Assembly (NCBI RefSeq): GCF_037392515.1
Contig: NC_090288.1
Location: 17,144,969 to 17,208,968 of the forward strand
Direction of reading: 5' to 3'
From: Haliotis asinina
Taxonomy: Eukaryota; Mollusca; Gastropoda; Lepetellida; Haliotidae
DNA length: 64,000 nt
Positions 12,401 to 26,330 of this stretch are shown one piece after another. The position numbers and the translations under genes are program-made. A model generated the notes under the pieces. That model had not been told where the DNA came from and did no database searches. It saw only the letters and a list, made by a program, of their open reading frames with translations. Within the stretch, counting starts at the first letter, position 1. Every line of letters begins with the position of its first letter.

Positions 12401-15130
12401 GTATTCGCGCACATGTTCATAAGTCACAAGAGGCAACACGATAGGTAGTACCACATTGAACGTACAGTCATACTGTAGTCAAGCATTAGGCACTGATATC
12501 AGACGCATCGATATCAGACACACAAGCAAATAATAAAACTACCCTGAACATAGGAAGAATAATCAGGCGAAATTAAGTCAGATACTTCACATAAAAAGAA
12601 AAAACAGGAGAAAACATAAAATCAGACACACTTTAGTCAGACACATCAAACACTACAGGCCATTATGACAAAGAGATAGAAAGTTAAGGTCCGAGTGTTG
12701 CACACACAGGGCAGACAGTAACGACATGGTCGACATCGTAATCCTGGCAATACCAATACAGACATACGACTAAATTCCCTTTGAGAAACGGGCCTAATCC
12801 TTCAGGAAGTCAAGCAGACAGGTCAGTACTATACGAAACAAGTCATTGTGAACTTTCTGTTTTTTGAAAACACAAAAACAAAATTTCACGCACTAGCTCT
12901 CAAGCAGAAGAATAATTATGTAATGTTCTGAGTATCAACAGACACGGTCGTTGAAGTCTGGCTGTCCTTGAAGTACCCGTTCACATTATAACACCTGAGT
13001 TGATTTGGTCTCTATATGTGGAAGCAGTAGGCTACAGGGATAATCCAGAATGTACACCTGCTAAAATGATGATAATATGCTGCTTAGCCGAGCGAAAGAA
13101 GCACACAGACAACAAAGCGCGAATAGCTCTTCATTTTTATTCATATACGGTGCCTATTTAACATTAGCGTTACTATATGTATGTACATAAGTGACGTCAG
13201 ATCATTTTGAAAAAGATAACGAATATTACGACTAGTGTATACAAATACATGGCCAGATGAATGTAACTTATGGGCCAACAGCAAATGAAAAAACTAATTC
13301 ACGTCCAGAGTATCAGGGCATTATCAGCATCAGAATCTTTGAAGTTCAGATTCTGTAATGACATAAAGAAATAATGGTTGTATTTCCAGCAACAATATTT
13401 CCCTTTAGAGACAGTGTGTTACTTTGAAACCCGTGTTATTTGAATGTTACATGCTCACGAATCATTGTTATCCAAACGGCTGATAAGTTCTAACAAGCAG
13501 TAAGTGCACATTTCCCGAACGTGTTGTTTAACACACAGTCGATGAAGTCTCTGATGTTCTTTTTCTTTCATCCCTCAGTCTCAACCGCTCGTCTAATTGC
13601 CCGCTCTGTCTTCCAGCGCCATGAATCCATCCTCACGAAGCACAAAGCCCTGTTGCCCTCTTCCTATCTCCCACCCCTCCAGCCCTCCCCCCGATCCGCC
13701 TCTCCCTCTGTCCTAGCACCTGAGCCGGGAGGGGGTGGGGGAACACCACCCTAACGCCCCCTGGCGAGGCGGGCTGTAATTACAGGGGAGGTAATCGAGG
13801 CTCGTCAAGGAGAAGAGGTCTTAGCTTGAGCAGGGAGCTGCGCTACTTAAGATTGTATACTGATTATAAAAGATCTTTTCTTCGGCGGTCGTCTTTTCTT
13901 CACGTTATCAATTTATGTACTGCGATTGAATCGGTATTTGAGAAAACACTGACAGAGTCACAGCTTCTGACTATTGTCATATGACGTGCGGTATTTGACG
14001 GCTTTGTTGCCCACCTTGAGGTGATGTCTTACGTCGGCGAACATCAGAAAGACAATTATGACATTGTCAGCTTTAGACTTGCGTCGTTTTGCACACACAA
14101 AGAAAACCATGACTATCTACATACAGTGGCTTCTAGTAACATACCTCTAGACTACAGTATTCATACTTTGACATTATACAGATGCTTAGTTTGGATATCA
14201 ATTTTCTTAAACATGGCGTTACATGAAGAAGGATAGAGAAGCTGATACAGAAACCTACAATTCCTTCAGTCACGTTCACAAATCCAAATAATCCTCAAAG
14301 AACTCATCTGATGCTTGTTGGAACCACTAGTTTAATATTTGTCCCGGTGCACGTCAGACTGACGGTTTCATTACGTAAGTCAGTGCGGAAGTTTGTTTGT
14401 GGACATATGGTATGGACAACGTCACCTAAATAATCAAACCGATAATAAATATTGATTTGATCTATAAAATGTTTCACGGAAATTTTCGAATTTTTAACTA
14501 AAATGTCAAAATAGGAATTATACGTTGAACATGTTATATGTGAAGAAGGCTTTCATGCCAAACATGGTTAAAACACTTCAAGACAACTCATTCAAGGGTC
14601 AGTGGCAGGGACGTCTAAAGATGCCCTCATAGTGACGGAGGTTCTATGAAGCGTTCTCATCCCACATGGCACCATTGGTTTCATGTTCTAGAAGAATCTC
14701 GCCAAAACATCATGCTGCCGCTTCTTCCTGTCGGGGAAGACCGCTATGTCTAACCAAGTGCAGCTCAAAGCAACGTTGGCTTCTGACACCTCAAGTAGAG
14801 CTCTCCCACTGGCTGTTGCTTTCTTGACTCGGGGCGCACTTGATTCGCTGCAAAAGGACTGCCGGATTCGTCTTTTGTCATGTTCTTACCGCGGGCCTGT
14901 CATTAGAGGTCTTCAGCAATCACAGACCAAGTTCCATGACTTCCCCAGGCAGGTTTGCCTTGTCCTATTATGCCGGCAAGCCGACGAGTTTGCTAATGAT
15001 TTGTTATTCTTAGCACTTTTTAAGCATTTGAAAAGGCCGGGTTTGCATCTTGCTCAAGGAAAGATTTCTTAAAGGTTTACTCTATTGAAAGACATGTTAT
15101 ACGATTTCAGTATTGTGCTCTTCTCGCAGT
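12401..15130. other. Gene-free stretch with C/G-rich block
   Basis: 13640-13760 is strongly C-rich then G-rich and is the highest-GC point of the left half of the window. A 108-codon ORF at 14746-15072 is the only longer frame. It has no recognisable motif and is not called. Confidence 0.35.
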
Positions 15131-15132
15131 GA

Positions 15133-15240
15133 TTGATGGTGGCGCTTGTGGTGATAATGATGAGGATGGTGGTGTTTACTATAGTGGTGATCATCATTAC
15201 CATAGGTATTGGGGTGTTGATGAAGTGTGGTGGAGGTGTT
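15133..15240. repeat. Imperfect (GTG/GAT)n trinucleotide tract
   Basis: A run of gtg, gat and ggt words, for example 'ggtggtgtttactatagtgg'. Confidence 0.6.
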
Positions 15241-15582
15241 AGGTTTGTATAACCAAGATTTTATAAATGTTAAAATTAAGACTTGCGCGAAATGTATTTA
15301 CTGTCCATTGTAATAGTCGAGTGTGTGTGTGACAATCAGTATCAGTTTGGCAATGCAGTGGTATCTTTGATGCATGACCTATAACTTCCATTACCTCCTG
15401 GCACGCTGTGAATGTAAACGATGACGTCTGTGACGTCATCTTACTACTCATACCTGGTGTGATCCTCCCACAAATAGTTTCAAAAAAATCTGAGGATTTT
15501 CCAGGCGATCATGAGAATGTGCCATTTTCACACTTATCAGAGAGGTACACAAAGTCCGTGATCTAGACCACTATTCTTAAGA

Positions 15583-15700
15583 CGCGGTGGCTGAGGGGGT
15601 TAGAGGGCTGACCTTGTGTGCTGGCGATTAGGTGCCTGAATCCGAGAGTGTGGGTTCGATTGTCTGATGGGACTCAACACAAGAAAAGTACTAGAATCTG
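15583..15700 (+). repeat. tRNA-derived SINE head
   Basis: 'ggtggctgagggggttagag' resembles an A box, and 'gtgggttcgattgtc' about 55 bases later resembles a B box. The spacing is tRNA-like, but the acceptor arms do not pair, so it is a SINE head rather than a functional tRNA gene. Confidence 0.5.
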
Positions 15701-18070
15701 TACTTAACTTAGATAGTGTAATCTCAAATATAACGTGTTATATTTGACCACTTTCTAAATGACATTGTGTATTCATAGGTCACGAGAACGCATCAAAAAG
15801 ATATATCAAAGACTCTAACACTCTAACACTTCCACACAAACCTAGATGCACGAAGCACAAGAAACAGGCAATTTATTGCAATCAGTAAATACGTCCGGCA
15901 GAGTAATCTCACTGACCTTAGGTCATCACCATGCAGTAGCCAATGACGACCCTGATACCAGTTATGTGGGTGTCTCACAACAGCTGTAAAGAAATGGATG
16001 GAGCTGCTTTACTGTCTTTACTGTCTTTACATAGAACTAGGTCCAGTTTGCCATGCACTGAACGTTGATCCTGTAGTATAACCTGGGGTATCTGAACCGA
16101 ACACAGGTTGTATTTACTGTTTTCAGTGAGTTGTGGGTCCGAATTAACAAAACCAGACAATGACCACCATTGACAGTTCGGAGGTCTATATGCTCCGGCA
16201 TTGTTTTTCTTCTTTGCTCTTTACATGAGTTCCCTATTTTATGAAACAATCATTGAAAGATTATGGAACTGGCAATCTGGCAAGGAGAGTTTTGCAACCT
16301 TCCTGAGTGTGAGTTCTTCACAGAACATAGCTCTTTATGGACGGGAGACATTACCATGACGCAAATACGACGTAACAATGAACTATAGAAAAAGAACAAA
16401 TATAACTTTTGAAGTAAACTTTCTTGGTAGATTTAAAAGGTTAAAGAAACTGTCTCCAAAATGTCTTTAAATATTGTAATGTTTCAAGTATTTTGCTTTT
16501 AGCTGAACTTTCGTAAGAATTCCGAAATAGTTAGTGCTTTTGTCAGTGGAAATATATCAACAAATAGTGTCCTTTTTGCATATTACAAACATTATAAAAT
16601 ATATCATGCATCTCTGCAATTATGAGTTTAAATTACATGACGTCACGCTTGGATTAACGACACTAGCCGTTGGTGTCATATGTCCAGGCAGTCACACGGA
16701 AGGAACAAAAGCCGCATTGCTGGTTTTATTCCCACATTCCAGAAGCGTTAAATAAATTTACCATCACATAACACGATGAAACGGCTGGCATTTGGCTTAA
16801 AACACACATAATAAAAACTGATTGCCGAGCTTTTGATCGCAAAAAACCTTTGCCGGTTACTATTGGCTTTGGTCATACACAACGTTGTATACATATTTGA
16901 GGATATGAACACGGTCAGTTCATCGGGATATTCCTCAAAATGATGTCTATTTCGCCAGTATTTACTCCAATTCTACTGATTGCGCCATTCGGTGCCATTT
17001 CTCACGTGTAACGCTTCCGATTAAATGGCACTTTGCTGTTGTGCTGCTTTGATGTAACTTTGCTATTGACCTCGTCATTAAGGCACAACGATTTCTGTAA
17101 TGGCCTGGTCACCTGGGACTTGAAAAGGACATCACATATCAGCTACCATTGGGGAGGGATTGCTCTGTTGGCTTGCTGATAAATAAACTACTCATTTATT
17201 GTGAATGGGATTGAAAGCCGAGGCGATACGTTATTCCCAATGTGCATAGTTTGATCGTTTTGCCGTTTTCGTTTCATTTAGGATATTGAAAATTGTGTAC
17301 ATTATTAATGCAGGTACACAGCTGACGGCTGCTGGGTCCCAGGTGAGGAATCAAATCTTGCTCGAACCTGAGCACTTTTATAACAATCGTTGACCATTCC
17401 TGGAATTAGATGCCGAGAGAAATGGTCAGTGGTATCACGTGTCCTAGACTTGGTCCAACTGTTTTTAGTTAAACAGTCCAAAATTTTCTGTTTCACGTAA
17501 TTGTGAGCATGTCGAACGAAAAAAAGCATATTCGAAAGGTAAATTGGATTGGTAATTTAAAAAGGCTATTTTTTAAGAGAATAGCAAACACCCAGAGCAG
17601 ATAATTACATAATGTAAATGCATTTCAGGTAGCGGGTTTTTTAAAGGGGATTGACCTAAGTCTATGAAACCGTGGGTTTCTTCAAGTTCGATGACTACTG
17701 AAATAGCAAGCTGGCCGCCTATATTATCCTGGATTCAACATGAGATCGTGCGAGGAAATATCCTTCCCCCCTCACGCCGGATAATTATATTTGGTCTGGA
17801 AGGAATAAAAAGAGGATGACTTTTTGTCGGGAAAATGGTAATGAGAATGGGATGTGACAAGTTGGAGTTTCTGAATTCTGAATTTCTGAATTAAAGATGT
17901 GTTTTTCCTCTTGGTTAGTAATGAGTAACTCCCTGGAAGAATAGTCTGAAAAATGCAGACGTAACTCGAAAAGATACATTTACGTGTGCACGAGTGGATT
18001 TATAAACAGTCGAAGTTACAAAGTATTATGGCGAATTTGCTATATATATTCTAAAGGATGTTGATCGGAG
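15701..18070. other. Gene-free stretch
   Basis: No supported exon. The ORFs at 16037-16249 and 17305-17529 show no family signal. Confidence 0.4.
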
Positions 18071-18077
18071 GTGACAG

Positions 18078-18165
18078 TAAACTGTACAGTAAAGTGTGGT
18101 TATCTCGAACTCAAAGGGGCCACTAAGTTTAGTTCGTTATAACCGAAGTACGTTATACACACTTT
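18078..18165. mobile_element. Pogo/Tigger-like terminal fragment
   Basis: 'gtggttatctcgaactcaaa' followed by 'gttcgttataaccgaagt' resembles the CAGT..AACC-GGTTATAACGAA ends known from pogo/Tigger elements. Only the end is present. Confidence 0.35.
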
Positions 18166-18607
18166 GAGACAAAACAAATCTTTCCATAATATCCGTCAAT
18201 TCGTTATAAATGATATGATTGAAACAAATAACAGCATTTTGTTCCTGCTAACTTTTGACAGGATCAAGATAAACTCCATAAAAACAAACACCACGATCAG
18301 ATTAAACAACGATATACTGTACAAGGCCATGCATAATAATTATTTACAAAGTGTCCCTTCTTTAAAATCTAACCTTGTCTACATTTTCTAGCCCAAGCTG
18401 TACAACAAAACCCTACACGCATCGGCATTGTGGGACAAGGTACGTGTTTGTGTTGAGGATCTGAACACTGTTATCACGGTGTCAGGCTTGTTATGAATGC
18501 GATCGTTATCCTTCATCGTCACTTTCATCACAATGTTATCTAAATGATTGAAATGTTGCCGAATCAACCATTAACCATCGCCATTAACTTCATCATCGTC
18601 AGAAATA

Positions 18608-18690
18608 CAGTGGAAGCTGTCTAAATCGGTACACATTGGGACTGAAGATATAATCCGGTTTAGACAACGTGTCGGATTGTACATTAAGTA
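18608..18690. mobile_element. Second pogo-like terminal fragment
   Basis: 'cagtggaagctgtctaaat' followed 40 bases later by 'atccggtttagacaacgtg' has the CAGT-start and self-complementary layout of pogo-type ends. Confidence 0.3.
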
Positions 18691-19369
18691 ACTGTTGGAA
18701 TGCTGTTGACTGTTGATATTAATCTGGAAACACATGGACACCACAAAGTAAATATTTCAACCAAGAACATAGCACTTTCGAAAATTGAGGAGAACTGAAT
18801 TAAACTTTGAAACATGACATTTTGACAATGAGCAATAAATTTGGTTCTGGTCTGTGGTTTAGTTGCCTAAGGATAACACACCATTTACCACAGACAAAAT
18901 GCAAAATATTATTCATGGACAACATCGCACATGTTCGTTAATGCTAAGAATGTCTTATGGCTTACTAATGATGAATCTGAAGTGATGTATAATCTGTAGT
19001 GATGTAGTAAGGAAGTGTTTTATAGATACCATTTGATAGCCTGCAAATACCAACCCGACAATCATGTGTATTGTTCCGTTTGTGAAATTACCACGGTGCA
19101 AGTTGGTCCCCGGCGGCGTTGAAAGGTATAATAGGTTCTGCTTCCGTTACCAGCAATATGCACTAACAACCAGTCTTCACTGACTCCGGACAGTTTTTAG
19201 CTTTAATGGATCTGTATTTACGTAATTATATAAACATAGAATAAATGAGAAGAAAAATATCAGTGTATTTTGTTTCTGTGACTGGAATTAGGTTGTTAGC
19301 ATTATGTCTGTATTTGCAAATGGTACATCCGGTATCTCATGTGTCAGCTTGTGTGTTTTGTTTTCGAAT

Positions 19370-19620
19370 AGTGAGTGAGTTTAGTTTTACGCCGCACTCA
19401 ACACTATTCCAGCTATAAGGCGGCGGTCTGTAAATAATCGAGTCTGGACCAGACAACCCAGTGATTCACAGCATGAGCATCTATCTACCATTGGGATTTT
19501 TCGAAACAACACGACTTGAATTGATGAGTTGATTGTGGTGGTGTATGGTCCTGAAGAGCTCAGGTCACAAATCAGTTGAAGTTAAGGAACGTGGATGGGT
19601 GACCGTGTGTGACATATTGA
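19370..19620 (-). repeat. SINE-like repeat (type B head)
   Basis: 'gagtgagtttagttttacgc', the cgc-actcaacactattccag core, a 'ggcggcggtctgtaaataat' block and 'gtctggaccagacaac' follow in the same order as in the minus copy at 35870-36000 and, reversed, in the copies at 34733 and 35111. Confidence 0.7.
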
Positions 19621-19919
19621 CTTAGGAGAGTTTTACGTCCTGCCCCACAGCAAGGCACATGTAACACATTTGGCCACACCTTAGGCAAGTAAGTTTGTCA
19701 TTGCCTCTGTCCACCCACCCAATAGAAGAGAGTACCCGGCGGAATACGCCCTGAGGCTGTTAACCTCACAGGCAGACTGAATTGTCCGGGGTGATAGTAA
19801 TCAGAATGTGCGCTTTGAGCAAGAGATAAAGCTCGAACGGCCCGTTGTAAATATTCTCATCATTATGATTGTTGTTTTTAACGCATTGATGACGTTCGTT
19901 GACAGACTCTATGACATCA

Positions 19920-20160
19920 CATTGACATTATATTCAAAGAATACTGGTTTATGTATTTAATGGTACAATAATTATACTCTGGTTTATATAGCAATACAAT
20001 AAATGTTACGTGGTTTATACAATAATACAATAAATAATTGTTGGTGTATAATACAGTAAATTTTACTTTGTTTAATTATGAGTTCACTAAACAGTTGGTA
20101 TACAATGAATATTTAGTTGGTACATATAATAATACAATAAATATCAGTGAGTAGTACAAC
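19920..20160. repeat. AT-rich degenerate tandem repeat
   Basis: Units around 'tggtttatacaataatacaa' and 'taaat' recur about every 35-40 bases with drift. Confidence 0.5.
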
Positions 20161-20217
20161 AAATACAAGTATCAGCCGGCATATCGGACTGTACAGGTCG
20201 CATCATGACCTCACGAA

Positions 20218-20350
20218 GATGTGAGTGAGTGAGTTAGTTAAGGTTTATTCCGCTTTCAGCAATATTCCAGCAACATCACGGCGGGGGACACCAGAAATTG
20301 ACTTCAAACACTGTACCCATGCGGGGAATCGATCCTGGGTCCACTAGGCT
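20218..20350 (-). repeat. SINE-like repeat (type A), good copy
   Basis: 'gtgagtgagtgagttagtta', 'ccgctttcagcaatattcc', 'atcacggcgggggacacc' and 'cggggaatcgatcctgg' occur in order. This is the reverse complement of the 53045-53215 layout. Confidence 0.7.
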
Positions 20351-20997
20351 AGCCTCGATCCTGACGGCATGGCTAGCACAATAAAGCCTCTCTCGTCTGT
20401 TATTGCGTTCTAGAGGGACTAATCGCCAGCAAAACTTTATTTCCTTAATCTACGAAACACTGTTCGATGTGGAGTGAGCAATTCACGCGCTTTCTTCATT
20501 ACATTTTAAAATATCTACATTCAAAAATTAATAATTGAAAAAATGAAAATTCCATCTGCGGAAATAGCTTTCCCCCAGTCTTTTTACCACATCCTTTCTG
20601 TTACGTGATGGGTAGACACCACCTTTTGTATTAATATTGAAATACAGAAACTGAAATCAACGATATAATGTTGAGGGTTTTTGTTCAATTGATGTAGTGC
20701 CATAATATAACTCTTCAGCTTTTCCACATCACGGTCCAACTTAAGCACGTTAATAAACGAATTCATATTGATATCATATCGATATCTACACGTTTGCAGG
20801 TTGGGACCGGGCTTAGGATACCATTCTGTCCATCGTACTCGCTGAGAGCCACCAGGATTTTGCTGTCAGTTTCTAGGACCAGTTTCAGATTTCTGACTCT
20901 CATCCTCATCATCTGTGCTTTCTGCGAGGGAGTATGGGTTGTCGACGCAGGCTCGACATTGCCTCAAAGCTGCATATACCCCTCACTTATAGGGAAC

Positions 20998-21110
20998 TCG
21001 GGGCGGTACGGTGGTTTGGCGGTAAAGGTCTAGTTGGCATGTCCCGGGTTCGATTCCTCACATGGGTGCAAAGTGTGAAGCTCGTGTTCCTCTCGAATCA
21101 CACAAGTCAG
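20998..21110 (+). repeat. tRNA-derived SINE (type A head)
   Basis: 'gtggtttggcggtaaaggtc' (A-box-like) and 'cccgggttcgattcctc' (B box), followed by 'gggtgcaaagtgtgaagctc', the family's post-tRNA segment. Confidence 0.6.
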
Positions 21111-21823
21111 TATATATTCGGTGTACTCCTGTCTCAGGACCTGAAGTATTCAAATAAGATGTATATCTAGGGACATTTTCCAAAGACACATAGTCAATCC
21201 GAGTATTTGATTAATTATTGTTAAAAACTTTTGAGTGCAAATACAGACTCTACTGGTGCTGTGTGTTCTTAATTGTATAATTATTCGAAAAAAATGAAAC
21301 ATTAAATGCTGTGCACATGTTCAAAGTGTTCTGTATCACTCGCACTCATTATGTTAATTGTTATCATTGGAACTACCACGGAACTCTACAGAGTGATTGA
21401 AGTTTGTATGAATGTTTAATAAAATTTATTGAACCATCCCTTCCTGCAACAGTGCATAAAAAGTAATTTGCGTCCAGGTAGTGTTTTGTAAACATAAACT
21501 GGTTCGATGGACAAGTGAATATAGAAACATATGAACGCTGAATTGTTTTAAATATTGTTAGCTTTTGCAACAAAAATCAGTGATATTTATTTTGACAAGT
21601 AGGTTGTGGAGAACATTCAGCAGTAGTTGTATGTTACGCACATTTTTTTTAAGATCAGTTAAATAAACCTGCCTAAAAACAAAAACATATTTACCAATAC
21701 TGGTAAATTAAAATTTAAGCGTTTGTGAAAAAATAGACTGTACTGTTTGATTGGACTAACGTTGACACCGACCAAAAAGCTGCTGCTTTTAGTAGATGGA
21801 AAAACATGTGTACATGCAAACAT

Positions 21824-22075
21824 GTGACACAAAGCTTATTAGCAAATGAAGAGAACAATATTCTGTCCGATCCCTTGGAAGGGGAACCCTTAAATTCACA
21901 GACTGTTACTGAGTCTGATATAGTGATAACACACGACGTACACGGAGATAGTGTTAAATCTCCTTTAACTGAACACCTAGTATGCAACCATGCATATGCA
22001 TCGAGTTATACCTACTGTAAAGCAGATTCAGTCGATGAAAGAGTTCGAGTTAACAATGTTTCATCGTACTTGTAG
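21824..22075 (+). CDS. Putative last exon, unknown gene (partial)
   Basis: The frame runs from an acceptor-like 'aaagcttattag' (about 21842) or earlier to TAG at 22073-22075. The product is about 80 residues, hydrophilic and acidic, with coherent composition (EENNILSDPLEGEPLNSQT, later SDIVITHDVHGDSVKSPL). It resembles a cytoplasmic or regulatory tail rather than a folded enzyme core. An antisense ORF at 21715-21987 is taken as the shadow. No upstream exon was found, and a pseudogene or retrocopy fragment is possible. Confidence 0.3.
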   Translation: MTQSLLANEENNILSDPLEGEPLNSQTVTESDIVITHDVHGDSVKSPLTEHLVCNHAYASSYTYCKADSVDERVRVNNVSSYL

Positions 22076-22154
22076 TAATCACACATCATTCAGAAACGGT
22101 GGGCGCAGGCAAAATTCAGATGATGAATCGACAAAATGCATTTTGAAAATATTT

Positions 22155-22415
22155 TGAATGTTTTTTGTTTGTTTGTTTGTTTGTTTTTGTTTTGTTTGGG
22201 TTTTGGGGGTTTTTTTATTGGTGTTGTTTGGGTTTTTTTTGTTGGTGTTGTTTGTTTTTTGTTTGTTTGTTTGTTTTGTTTTGTTTATTGTTTGTTTGTT
22301 TGTTTGTTTGTGTTTGGGGTTTTTGGGGGGGGGTTGTTTTTGTTTTTGTTTTTGTTTTTTTGTTTTTGTTTTTGTTTGTTTGTTTTTTTTTTGGGGGGGG
22401 GGGTTGTTTTGTTTT
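22155..22415. repeat. (GTTT)n / poly-T / poly-G low-complexity tract
   Basis: About 260 bases of T and G only, with 'tttgtttgtttgtttg' runs and two G runs of 8-11. All six long ORFs over it are low-complexity artefacts. Confidence 0.9.
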
Positions 22416-22419
22416 TCAT

Positions 22420-25400
22420 GTGAAAATATATTACCAACCTACTCTGTTCACACACACATACGTATCTATGATTTAAGTGGGTGACACAAAGAACCAAAAT
22501 ATTCCCCCAAAATCTAACATCCGGATCTTAGGATATGATGCTCCACTTCAGAACCTTGACATGGAATACGGCTTGTTTTTCAGTAACCCTAGAAACGGCT
22601 CCACCCCTTCACACAGACACCGTATCCGGGTGTGTAAATGAAATGAATCTTAAATAATATACTGAATCAATTTATTCAAACTCATAAACACAATAAGGAA
22701 GATAGGTGTGGTAAATATTTAATGATAAGTATTTCACATCCTCATCTGTCACTAGAGGAAATGGGTGACAGTATTTACGACCCGCGGTGTTTAAGTTCAC
22801 GGGTGTTTAAAACAAACATTTTTAGTATCATGTCTGAAGGTATCCTATTTCACCTTATGTTTTTACCTGCGTTACTGTCGATTTCTCAGCTGCAGTTGTA
22901 GCGAGGTCGCGTCACTACAACAACGACACCATTGATTTCACCGTAGTTCGTCAGTACAAGGCATAGGGCTAACACATAAGTACAATCTACGTCAATTTAC
23001 AACGTCATCAAGACTATGTTTATCACATTATAATAACTGTTCATCCCTTGACGTGTATCGTTGTTCGATGTTGTGCCAATACTATCATGAAAAGAATGAT
23101 TGGGGATTTCTGGGAAAATACAAAGTTTTTAGTGTACATCGAGCTGATCCATGTTTGAGTCAAGTCAGCCAGTGCTAAAGTCCCAATCAATTGTGTTAGT
23201 GTTAATGTTGAGCTGACGGTTGTCATCATCAAAGGGGTTGTCCCCAGTATTGCTCGTTGTTGTCATGTTTTGGTCTTTTGGAAACATGCTAGATCAATAT
23301 TTATAGATTAAGGTGTGTTCAATGTAAGGCTGAATGAGTTATTTAAAGTTGACGGTTCACAACTGTACGGCAAAACATGTACCAAATTAAGAATTCCGAC
23401 GGAACATTGAATTAATGATTTTTAGAGTTTTTGTTCCAATATAAATATGTTCATTAAACCATAAGTCCCTTTTGTCATGACACAGACAGTTTTACCCAGT
23501 GACATCATCACTAACCCGTACGGACCCTTGATAGGACTGTCTTCAGGCTCGTTTAATGCTTGGTATCTTAATTCAGACAGCAGACAGAAGTTCATGATGC
23601 CAAACAGACTCGATTATTTACAGACGACAGGAGGTGATGCTGGTTTTTATTAAGCATTTACAATGTAAATGCATACTTCAGCTAATCACCCCACCACACA
23701 CACACGCACACACGCACACACGCACACGCACACGCACCGCACGCACACACACGGAACAAAATGTTTGACCCCCCACTATTGTCGCAAAATGTTATCGCCA
23801 CCACTACACGTCTCGTTATTTATGTTTATGTTTACGACTTTTTTAATATCATTGTTTAACTATAGTGCTTTGCATAATTGCGATGTACCTTCATTGGGGA
23901 CATAGAAATTTAATATTTGATTGTTGTTGTGAATCAAATATGTTCCTTGTATGAATCGTATCACATGTTGTTAAAACAATCACACATCATACTTAGTATA
24001 ATTCGTTTTAAACAATGCATGTTTATTTGAATCACGCAATGTGATCTGAACGTTAATCGAAACATGGCTCTGGTGAAACTTAAACACTTTCGCAACTTCC
24101 ACGACATCAGTCAATATGTATATGATTCTGACAAGCCGGCAAAATCATACAAGGCAAATATTTGATTTGTACAACTCTTTCACGCACTCTCGAATAACAC
24201 CTCTGTTTTTTTTCCATGGTCACCCGCCAAAGTTCAGAGCGATTTGGTCAAAGGGAGACCACTCTTCATGTATGCGCCTGTCTATACTTGGCTCTGTCTG
24301 CAGACAAATAAGAGCCTGCAAAGCAGACATTCTCGCATCGCTACTACAACACAGAGACAACAGTTCCACAAAGTAAATCTGATCTAGATTTTAGAAACGA
24401 TAAAAGCTCCATGATTTCTTATAAGGTTACTACAATGCTGTCGTAAGGAAATCTCACATTATCGTTCTCTCTCGTTCGTAGGCTACACCAATAGTGGCAC
24501 TAATCTAAAAAAAACTTCAGTCTAAATCTAAATGACAATCTTTGAGAAAATACTGTTTTCACCAAATTCTCGCCAATCAGCAAGGATGTGTTTTTACAAT
24601 CTTATATTGAGTTTGGGTGTGCGAGAAAAATTTTAGTTAAAGGGAGGTAACTCGATGCTTCAAAACATTTGAAGCGCTCGTAAACCACCCATCTATTTCC
24701 GAAAATATTTTGCTTTGCTCCTGGTAATACGCATCAACAAAATTTCCAACATAAGCACATTTATAATTACATTATATTTATGCTTTTAAGGCTTCAAGCT
24801 TGTTTATTTTATGTCACGACATTTACTTTGTCAGTAAACTGAATAAACGTTTGCTATTGAATCTTGAGACATTTCTGAAGAGGGTTCCGTATCTATCGTC
24901 AGGGTATATATTTTGTCTTTATGCAAAATGGCAGCATTATTTGCCAGGGAATTCTTCAAACACAAATTATTTGGTTAATCTGTAAAATTTATAACATTCA
25001 TGTTGAAAAACGTAGACAGCATCCTAGGATTCACGTCCGAAATGTTGTTAATTAGGATGATGATCCATGCAAGTGTACCGTTGATAGCTTCATAGTATTA
25101 GGTTCATCCTGATTGTAATTTACATATTACTAATTTACCAAGAGATTTCATGTATTTTTTGTAAAATCACATAATCTTTAGCTTCCTCGGAGAATTCAAT
25201 AACGAAAAGCCCATATTAGTGGTAACGTACATCGGTAATTTCTAGCGACAAATTACCAGCGTGAAGCTTTACCTAAAGCCTTAGACTCTTTAGGTATATT
25301 CATTAAAAGCAACACATATGACTGAGTTCCATCATAGAGGAAAACATCTACTTTCGCTGATCTCGATTACACATCTTTCACACTCATTTGCATCACACGC

Positions 25401-25900
25401 ATGATTTTTATTCATATATTTTGCCACTTTATTTCTTTTTGATGTGGGTACAGATTTGACCAGTCGGCATATTTTTGTATAGAGCATAGAGAAAGTCATT
25501 ACGAAGCCATTATCTGTGCAAACAGATCATGGCGAGACGACCAGAATGTTACAAAGTGGGAGTATGCATTAAAGTTATGGAGTCTGTAATTGTAATTCAA
25601 TATTGGTTTCAGACCAGCGAGAGAAGGTACAATGAAATCGACTGTAAAGGAAACTTGAACGTGTTAACGACGCCAAATCTGGAATCTGATTTGTGCAACA
25701 TCTTCTACTACTCTGATAGGACCATGTATCTATCTGTTGCATTCATTGGCTCATATAAATGAAAATGTGCAAGGACCGATCGCAGGTATTTTTAGAGGGA
25801 TGAAAATAGAATCAGAGCATAACTGTGAAGGGTTAAAACTCCGGATGACGCCTTGACTGACGCAAAAACGCATACAACAGTGGCATATGATTGAGACAGA
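22420..25900. other. Gene-free stretch
   Basis: Contains a (CACACG)n microsatellite at 23693-23752 and an 'aaagggaggtaactc' word at 24639-24653. I found no supportable exon. Confidence 0.4.
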
Positions 25901-25902
25901 AA

Positions 25903-25968
25903 AGTGGCCTCTGTGAGATAGAAAGGTGACCTCTGTGAGACAGAAAAGTGACCTCTGTAGGTTTCGAA
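25903..25968. repeat. Tandem repeat of about 24 bp, three copies
   Basis: 'gtgagacagaaaagtgacct' recurs three times with one or two changes. Confidence 0.7.
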
Positions 25969-26166
25969 AAACTCGCTTTATTCCCTGATGTCTTATATAT
26001 GCATGGAGCCCACAACATAGTCGCCACATATTTCGTGAGTCACGCCTTGTTGTATAGACTATAACACTGATAAGGTAAGGTGTTCGTTCACATAACATTT
26101 GATCTTACCTATTACATAGCAACTTCCTCTTCGATAACAGACAAGAAATGTCTGGGTGAAGTGAGG

Positions 26167-26330
26167 TGAGTGAGTTTAGGTTTATCACAGTTCCAGCAAT
26201 ATGACGGCAGTGAGGTGGCATCAGAATGCCAAGCGTACGTATAATTCCTATTAACACCCTGGGTTTGGTCACGCTTTGGGATTTCGAAACGATACGCGTG
26301 ACAAATAATCCAGAATTCCAAAATTCATTA
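26167..26330 (-). repeat. SINE-like repeat, decayed
   Basis: 'gtgagtgagtttaggtttat', 'cagttccagcaatatgacgg' and a degenerate remainder. Confidence 0.5.

Noticed and set aside
14746..15072. 108-codon plus-strand ORF
   Set aside because: Somewhat higher GC than its surroundings, but no recognisable domain, no start context and no partner exons. A protein search would decide.
22136..22497. Phe/Val/Leu-rich ORFs resembling membrane proteins
   Set aside because: Pure T/G low-complexity DNA; hydrophobicity is a composition artefact.
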